From assembly GCF_048544455.1 (NCBI RefSeq), contig NC_133538.1, positions 4,060,658-4,124,657 of the forward strand: a stretch of 64,000 nucleotides of DNA. Direction: 5' to 3'. Below the pieces are notes generated by a model. It was not told where the DNA came from, made no database searches, and saw only the letters and a program-made list of their open reading frames with translations. Both the position numbers and the translations under genes were made by a program. Positions 57,056 through 64,000 of this stretch are shown here, piece after piece; positions within the stretch are counted from its first letter, which is position 1; each line of letters opens with the position of its first letter. This stretch comes from Silene latifolia. Lineage: Eukaryota; Streptophyta; Magnoliopsida; Caryophyllales; Caryophyllaceae.

Positions 57056-58302
57056 TGATAAGGTTATTTTCAGTCGTTTGCCTTAATCAAAGTAAACATA
57101 AACTACTACTAACAAAATAGCTAGCGGTAAGTCAGGGTCGAATCCACAGGGAGGTGGTGATTATCTAGTTTGTTTATATTTAAATCTGTCTTAAAGTAAC
57201 CGGTTGTGGGGATTTTGATTGTTGGTATGCTAACAGCTAATTACAAGTAATTAAAAGACAAATTACAATATAATATTAAAGAGTCTAGGGATTCGGGTTC
57301 ACTAGGTAGTCATCAAAGAGTAGAATTTAATTCATTGATTGAGCAATTTATATTGTTGAAAGTCATATGATCAGTCGATTCAATATTTCTTTTAAATCTA
57401 ATTTATCATGCGGTCGCTATCATTAAATTATCTCTATTAAATTATCATGGCCTATACTAGTCTTAACCCGGTCGGTGAAAATCCTAGTTTATGCAAGACT
57501 AATTAATTAACTCTGATCAGTAATTAATCAATTAGAAGTAATACGATAATCAAACAACAATTAAGAGCAATTTAACAATCAATTCATAATAACCCTTTTC
57601 TAACAACCTAGATCCCCATTCACCCTAGATTAATAAATTAGCTACTCATAAATCGAAATAAGTAAGTACAAATAATAATTGAATGCATATTTAGAGTAAA
57701 GAGAAGAAAAACTTAGTCTTGAATTAAACTTGAAAGGGAGAACATAGAGTACTTGAGACGAAAATAGACGAAAGATAGCCTACAGAAAACGGAACTAACT
57801 AAAAAACCTCCCACTGATACTACGTACGTGCCTCTTAAATACCTGCCAAAATAATCAGCCATCCAATGATCCCCCTAAAACTTACGTACATGACTCAACT
57901 TGTGTACGTACGATGTCCCTTTTTATTTCTCTTATGGACTTACTTGATTAAATTGTCAATTCAGCCCATTGAGTAAATTTGTGGGTAGCCTACGCTCAAG
58001 TGTATCAAACGCCAACTAATGGACGTGTTCCGTATATTTCTTTTTCATCGAAATACTCCAATATTGGCAGTCTTAGTTGGGCTTCTCGGATGATTTATCT
58101 CGAAATTAGACGAGTGTATCCATCGACTTAGCATATTGACAACTTTCTAGCATAAAAACCGCCTTCCTGTGAATAATTATACAAACTCGTAGTAAAACGC
58201 AAAGGAAGTAAATATAATACAAAACATACTTAAAATGCCAGAAATTAGTGTAATATTACGGGGGATAAGTATATAAAATATAGGTAAAATAATGTATTAT
58301 CA
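57056..58302 (-). repeat. LTR of element D (3' LTR)
   Basis: 1247 bp, starting TGATAAGG and ending TATTATCA on the plus strand. It differs from the partner by scattered substitutions and a short indel near 58280. Confidence 0.9.
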
Positions 58303-58315
58303 AACTACCCCATGC

Positions 58316-60536
58316 TAGACCTTTACTCGTCCTCGAGTAAACTCAAGAGGCAAAACAAAACAATACAAAACAAGGTCTAACTAGTGACAAAATTCAAGAG
58401 GGTCGCGAAATAATCCAACCAAGGTTTTCGAAAATAAATCAAACACAAGTTCAAAATCATTTAAATTTCGAAATAGAGTTAAGATCACAAATTAGCAAGT
58501 AAGAACAATCACCCTAACAAATTCGTCAAAATATCATGTAATGTGCACAAGTGACCATTCATTCTTACCACAAACCGTCTAGACAAGTGACAAACCGGTG
58601 ACCCTCACTTTCGGGAATGTAAACGCGGAAAATCACTCACTCTCATGTGTCCAAGTGATGAGGACACGGGTCACACATATAAACTAAGCCTAAACTTGCC
58701 GACTACTACATGTCAAGAGGACTTGTAAGGGTTGTAACGGGGCTATGGGTTAAAGGGAAGAAGATGAATAAGTTTATGAAAATGTGGTGTTAAAGAGTAA
58801 GAGCTAGAAAAGAACATGTCAAATCTCGGCCGAAGACAAGAATGCAAAAACCTCCAACACTACTCCTCGTATCAAACAAAGCACAAACACCACTATTTTT
58901 TATTGCCAAAATCCATCGTATAGGACATACACCTTTATTAATCAAACTCAAACCCATTTATTGAATAATACTTGTACATCTAGAACTCTTTTTTCTTTTT
59001 TTTTTTCTCTCTGTTTTGTCTCTCTTTTTTGAATTTTTTTTTGAATTTTTTTTTTTCGTTCATTTTTTTTTTCTTTTTCAAATACAACAACCCTTCTCGT
59101 ATAACAAGTATTCACCAAATATCAATTACTCCCCCACGCTTTGCTTATATGATACCTCTATTTAAACCGAGAAAAACAAACACTTCACTAGCCCTTACTT
59201 GGGGTGGATAATGTGGGAAAACTGGTTAAAATATCGGGTAACAAAGAAACAAGGCTAAGGCTCAAAGGGGTTGCAAATAGGAAATATTAAATTTGGGACG
59301 GCAATTTGGCTAATGTAGCTCATAAACAAATGAATGCCTCTATCACTCATGTAATCCTAATGGCATATGACACTCATGAAAGAATTAGATTGGCATGGAT
59401 GTCCCAATCTTGTTTGGCTTATGTGATCTCACGGCTTTTTGGTCACACGGTTATATAGTCACAAGTCTAGTCATACCGTCTTACCACAAACAATGTCACA
59501 AGATAAAGTACAAAACAATTATTCCATTGGACTATCAAGGGTAAAAAACGTCTCACAAGCCCGCATATGATCAAAATAGAAAACAATTTGCAAGCAATTC
59601 ATTTTCAAAATAATTGTAACTCGATCAAATTATGCTCAATTCCACAAGAATTTGCCACTAAAATCATATAATGGTGACATCAGAATTTTAAATTTTTCAG
59701 CATATTCACCATATAAGTGATCATCAAACCAGTCAAAACAATTTTATCCCTCCCCCATGCTTGAATCATGCATTGCCCTCAATGTATATGAAAAATAACT
59801 AGAAAATCAGAGGACACAAAATGTAATGGAGGAAGGAAACGAGCTCACCAGGGCAGTAGAAGAGAACAGGAATCGATGATACTTCTGCCTTAGAATAACG
59901 ATTTTCTAGCTCAAGGAACGTACTCAACTTGCGGACATTAAGTTATTTCCACAATCAAAAGCAAATGACGTCAAATCCAAACTCAGAAAAAATCACGAGT
60001 TAAGCCATTAAACCCCAAGTAGAATTCATCGAATCACACCATGATAGAGCCATAGTTACAGCTAGTAATGTCTCAACTCACACAAAGACTCAATATAGCA
60101 GGAATCGAGTCAAGCAACTAGTAGATAACACATCCTCAAGTGATACAAGAGGAAGAGGTCAGCAATTGTGTGGAAAATAAGAACTCAGTAAGACTGAAAC
60201 AATTAAGAAGCCCATATTCGCTGTAAATCAACGTTCAGGCGCAGCAGAAATTAGACCAGCACAAGAACTTGACATAGCAGAAGCCGAGTTACTGACCTCA
60301 GAATTCGCTCATTCAACCAGTATTCACGAGAAAACAGCTCTTGGACAGCGCGAAAATCAAACCCAAACTCAGTAGCATATGTATCTCAGATTGAGCCTCA
60401 ACTAACACATTAAGTTTGCTAGAAAGTCGTACCTCCGATTTGCAGCAAAATTGGAAGCAAACTACCAGATAAATCGCTTCCCAATTAGCATCAAAATCGA
60501 CCCAATTTCCAGCATGAAATTTACGCCCAAATCATC
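58316..60536. other. Interior of element D, no gene seen
   Basis: AT-rich non-coding sequence with a T-run block at 58990-59080. Confidence 0.55.
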
Positions 60537-60599
60537 TTAAATTCGTACCCTAATTCGATTTGAATCCGTCGCATTTGAAAGCAATGAAATCGATATGGG

Positions 60600-60905
60600 G
60601 TTAAGGTTTTCGGAATTGGGGATTTGACAGTGGTTGGGTGAGGATGGTCGCGTCAGTGAGCGGCGGTGGAGATGAGCACGGCGCAAGGAGTGTGCTTCAG
60701 AGTTATCGACAGTGGAGATGACGCATCGCAGCAGGGAACACGGTGTCGAGGTGGTGAGTTGCGTCGCAGCAGGGGACGCAACGGGGAGAAGTAGGCGATG
60801 CATCAGTGAACGAAGAACATTTGACAATGCAGTTGGCTGGCTTGATGGTCAGTGGTGGCTAGCTGGTGTGCGATACGGCGCCGTGATTGGAGCAAAGGGA
60901 TGAGT
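60600..60905. other. GC-rich island inside element D
   Basis: This patch is clearly richer in G and C than its surroundings, with repeated GTCGCGTCAG, GGAGATGA(C/G) and GCAGCAGGG motifs. A minus-strand frame (60537-60827) begins MSNVLRSLMHRLL but matches nothing I know. It could be captured host sequence or an old UTR. Confidence 0.35.
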
Positions 60906-61140
60906 GAGCTTGGTGGATAAAGAGAGTCAATTGATTTTTGGGGAAATTAACCCCTGCTGTCTAAAATTCCCGAGACCCTTTTTGCTCAGCTCCTTAGACT
61001 AAGTTTTAAGCTCACTTTTAATCTTCGTCTTTTATTGCTACAAATAATCAAGCACACACTAATATGCAAATTAAAATAAATCATACTCCGCATATATAAT
61101 AAAAATAATAATATCAGATTGCCTCCCGAGACGCGCATAT

Positions 61141-61896
61141 TCATAGTCGTGAGCTTGACTTCAATTTCTCAAGAGCGGAGGCACTCAACGCTCGCAAAAG
61201 TAGATAAAAAATCCTACCATGAAACTCAGATAAATGACAATAGAATACATTAGTAACATATGATAAGCCATAAACAATCGAGATATAAACATTTATCAAG
61301 TGTATCTTTGGATCTCTATGTTTAGTTCTAGCTTCTTTGTCATCTTTCGGCCAATTAGTGAGTAATACGGGAGGATAATTGATAGAAGGTACAACAGGTT
61401 CTTCTAACGGAAAAAGCTCGATGTGTTCATAAATTTTCACCCCAGCAGATGTTCCATCTTTTTCGTCATCTTGTTGGTTTACCTCAAGTTCCATAAAAGT
61501 AAGATCAATTAGCTCATGTGGTTCATCCGTAAAATCATCATAATTATCCCACCGTACTTCAAGATCTCCAACAAAAGTCTCCTCATATAGTATATCACAA
61601 GACTCCTCGTAGAATGGGCTCTTTAGGTTCTCACACAAACTTACCTCGTGGCTTGGAGCATAGTTATATCCAAAATCAGGCGTGGTCCGCTCAAAATTGT
61701 CAATATAGGGGTAAGGGATATCAGAAACAGAATCATCAAACTTTTTTACCAAAGAGTGAACCTCAGAATCTTCAGTCAAATTAGAGTTAATTTCAACGTT
61801 TGAAAGAGGAATACTCAACCAAAATGCTCTCAAATTATAATCATCATCTTCGTCAAAGATGTCTATGTCACCTCTAAACGTAGCTGAGTCACTCAA
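61141..61896 (-). CDS. Unidentified 251-aa protein of element D
   Basis: I do not recognise the family. The N-terminal two thirds is acidic (DIDIFDEDDDYNLRAFWLSI at residues 10-29, then many E/D with C-E-N-L and DEPHELIDLTFMELEV). The C-terminal third is hydrophobic and basic (YISIVYGLSYVTNVFY, LSEFHGRIFYLLLRALSASA, LEKLKSSSRL). The frame is uninterrupted over 250 codons in AT-rich DNA, which argues for past or present coding. It lies about 90 bp downstream of the gag-like ORF on the same strand, so both could come from one transcript. It may be the divergent tail of a gag-type polyprotein; that is a guess. Confidence 0.45.
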   Translation of the reverse strand: MSDSATFRGDIDIFDEDDDYNLRAFWLSIPLSNVEINSNLTEDSEVHSLVKKFDDSVSDIPYPYIDNFERTTPDFGYNYAPSHEVSLCENLKSPFYEESCDILYEETFVGDLEVRWDNYDDFTDEPHELIDLTFMELEVNQQDDEKDGTSAGVKIYEHIELFPLEEPVVPSINYPPVLLTNWPKDDKEARTKHRDPKIHLINVYISIVYGLSYVTNVFYCHLSEFHGRIFYLLLRALSASALEKLKSSSRL

Positions 61897-61983
61897 AACA
61901 TGATCAACTGAGGGTGGGGAATCAACTTTAGTGACTAACTCACATGGAATATCATGTTTGTTTTGATCTAATATATCTATAAG

Positions 61984-62334
61984 TTATCTAAACTCTGCCT
62001 CAATCTTCGCCACTCCGGCATTCCACCTCATCTTTGACTCATAATTGCTGTTTCGGGCTAAATATTTAAGGAGTTTCCATCGCTCCTCATAAGGCATGTA
62101 ATTAAACATCCCTTCACAAGTTTCCTCAATTCGATCCCGTGTCGCGCCATCGACACCATCATAAATTATGTGACACATCTCCCAAATATCAACATAATAG
62201 CCATATTGATTGATGAAAGATATTAATCTATCCCAATAATTATGCAGTGATTCATGTTCAAATTGTGAGAAATAGAAGATGGTCATAATGATGGAAATAA
62301 TATAAAGCAAGATAATAAAATAGAAACTAACCAA
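61984..62334 (-). CDS. Gag-like fragment of element D
   Basis: The 116-residue frame starts close to the primer site. The part from about residue 17 (MTIFYFSQFEHESLHNYWDR) resembles the gag core of Athila-type elements: FSQ-x-E-x-ES-(6)-WDR, then IIYDGVDGATRDRIEETCEG and YEERWKLLKYLARNS. The first 16 residues are hydrophobic and probably upstream leader. At this length it covers only part of a normal gag, and no zinc knuckle follows. It is either a truncated gag or a minimal one used by a non-autonomous element. Confidence 0.5.
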   Translation of the reverse strand: MVSFYFIILLYIISIIMTIFYFSQFEHESLHNYWDRLISFINQYGYYVDIWEMCHIIYDGVDGATRDRIEETCEGMFNYMPYEERWKLLKYLARNSNYESKMRWNAGVAKIEAEFR

Positions 62335-62380
62335 AAGACAAAAGACAAATTAAATAAAAGCAAACAGAAAAATTGCTGCC

Positions 62381-62400
62381 TCCCCGGCAACGGCGCCAAA
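62381..62400 (-). promoter_or_regulatory. Primer binding site of element D
   Basis: On the minus strand this reads TTTGGCGCCGTTGCCGGGGA, the widespread plant Ty3-type site (Athila and relatives), two bases from the LTR. Confidence 0.88.
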
Positions 62401-62402
62401 TT

Positions 62403-63635
62403 TGATAAGGTTATTTTCAGTCGTTTGCCTTAATCAAAGTAAACATAAACTACTACTAACAAAATAGCTAGCGGTAAGTCAGGGTCGAATCCACAGGGAG
62501 GCGGTGATTATCTAGTTTGTTTATATTTAAATCTGTCTTAAAGTAACCGGTTGTGGGGGTTTTGATTGTTTGTATGCTAACAGCTAATTGCAAGTAATTA
62601 AAAGACAAATTACAATAATATTAAAGAGTCTAGGGATTCGGGTTCACTAGGTAGTCATAAAAGGGTAGAATTTAATTCATTGATTGAGCAATTTATATTG
62701 TTGAAAGTCATATGATCAGTCGATTTAATATTTCTTTTAAATCTAATTTAACATGTGGTCGCTATCATTAAATTATCTCTATTCAATTATCATGGCCTAT
62801 ACTAGTCTTAACCCGGTCGGTGAAAATCTTAGTTTATGCAAGACTAATTAATTAACTCTGATCAGTAATTAATCAATTAGAAGTAATACGATAATCAAAC
62901 AACAATTAAGAGCAATTTAACAATCAATTCATAATAACCCTTTTCAAACAACCTAGATCCCCTTTCACCCTAGATTAATAAATTAGCTACTCATAAATCG
63001 AAATAAGCAAGTACAAATAATAATTGAATGCATAATTAGAGTAAAGAGAAGAAAAACTTAGTCTTGAATTAGACTTGAAAGGGAGAACATAGAGTACTTG
63101 AGACAAAAATAGACGAAAGATAGCCTACAGAAAACGGAACTAACTAAAAAACCTCCGACTGATACTACGTACGTGCCTCTTAAATACGTGCCAAAACAAT
63201 CAGCCATCCAATGATCCCCCTAAAACTTACGTACATGACTCAACTTGTGTACGTACGATGTCCCTTTTATTTCTCTTATGGACCTACTTGATTAAATTGT
63301 CAATTCAGCCCATTGAGTAAATTTGTGGGTAGCCCACGCTCAAGTGTATCAAACGCCAACTAATGGACTTATTCCGTATATTTCCTTTTCATCGAAATAC
63401 TCCAATATTGGCAATCTTAGTTGGGCTTCTCGGATGATTTATCTCAAAATTAGACGAGTGTATCCATCGACTTAGCATATTGGCAACTTTCTAGCATAAA
63501 AACCGCCTTCCTGCGAATAATTATACAAACTCGTAGTAAAACGCAAAGGAAGTAAATATAATACAAAACATACTAAAAATGCCAGAAATTAGTGTAATAT
63601 TACGGGGGATAAGTATATAAAATAATGTATTATCA
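62403..63635 (-). repeat. LTR of element D (5' LTR)
   Basis: 1233-bp partner of 57056-58302; upstream LTR in element orientation. Confidence 0.9.
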
Positions 63636-63640
63636 CTACT

Positions 63641-64000
63641 TTTGGCCTATGTATAAAACATTATCCGTTTTAATCTGACACGAATATAACCGTCTCAAAT
63701 GAAAATTTGTGTTAAACGAATATACTATTAAACTCTTTTACTGTTAAAAACGATTAATAGATTGAAAAGTAGCTTACTAAACTTTCGAACTAATCCGTTC
63801 TAATTCAAATACAAGCGATAATCAGAGATAAATTTACTATGTGATATATCTCAATTATTTTCAATCAGAAGGGTATACGCGTAACTAGCACGCTATTATT
63901 TGCCAAAAATTATATTTAAACACCAATTTGACTATTAATTACCTTGACGTGCCAATTTTTTTCATGTAAAAACCAGATCAGACATATTGGATCTCAAAAG
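63641..64000. other. No gene seen
   Basis: AT-rich intergenic sequence continuing past the window. Confidence 0.5.

Larger units (their letters stand above)
57056..63635 (-). mobile_element. LTR retrotransposon D (Athila-like primer site, non-autonomous)
   Basis: LTRs are 57056-58302 and 62403-63635, with target duplication CTACT (57051-57055 and 63636-63640). On the minus strand the primer site TGGCGCCGTTGCCGGGGA lies beside the right LTR, and a purine tract GCATGGGGTAGTT (58303-58315) lies beside the left LTR. The 4.1-kb interior carries a short gag-like ORF and one 251-codon ORF, with no pol. The primer site is of the type found in Athila and related Ty3 elements. Confidence 0.9.

Overview
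This is nuclear DNA from a flowering plant, most likely a dicot. It has AT-rich intergenic DNA, spliced genes with GT-AG introns, and plant-type LTR retrotransposons, Helitrons, MITEs and an L1-type LINE. A Caryophyllales source is only an impression. Almost everything is transposon-derived. The only host gene I recognise is a broken dynamin-related (DRP3-type) gene on the minus strand at 18.8-25.2 kb.

Layout. 0.5-0.9 kb: a small TIR element. 1.5-17.0 kb: a head-to-tail chain of Helitron-like elements (3' ends at 1508, 11968, 12901 and 16978). One of them is split by a minus-strand LTR element (3083-10411, TSD ACTTT). 18.8-25.2 kb: the DRP3-like pseudogene, with a 5'-truncated LINE in its GED exon (17-bp TSD) and a hAT-type MITE in an intron (8-bp TSD). 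25.4-25.6 kb: a Mutator-type MITE whose sibling lies at 56.7 kb. 26.1-26.4 kb: a minisatellite. 26958-46784: an LTR element (TSD AAAAC) that holds a complete younger LTR element with 3.2-kb LTRs and a gag-only coding region (30138-42148, TSD GAGTT). 46866-48178: a solo LTR (TSD ACTTG). 48.6-49.3 kb: an inverted-repeat-rich element. 49374-50246: a Mutator-like element (9-bp TSD). 50471-52898: a Helitron, followed directly by a second, decayed Helitron carrying an RPA-like exon set joined to a broken Rep gene (54.2-55.9 kb). 57056-63635: a minus-strand LTR element (TSD CTACT) with a gag-like ORF and an unidentified 251-aa ORF.

None of the LTR elements shows protease, reverse transcriptase or integrase, so all appear non-autonomous. 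The elements at 3-10 kb and 27-47 kb belong together. They share an initiator-Met-type primer site, a related leader, a hairpin directly before the polypurine tract, and the same LTR ends.

The most unusual signal is in those two elements. Clusters of a 12-bp palindromic motif, ACTCG-NN-CGAGT, sit in register about 20 bp apart (two DNA turns), with unrelated spacers between copies. They lie in the LTRs just upstream of a TATA-like site and again inside the elements. One element always uses AT at the centre. The other alternates GT and GC, strictly so in the best-preserved clusters. This looks like a phased protein-binding array rather than a plain tandem repeat.
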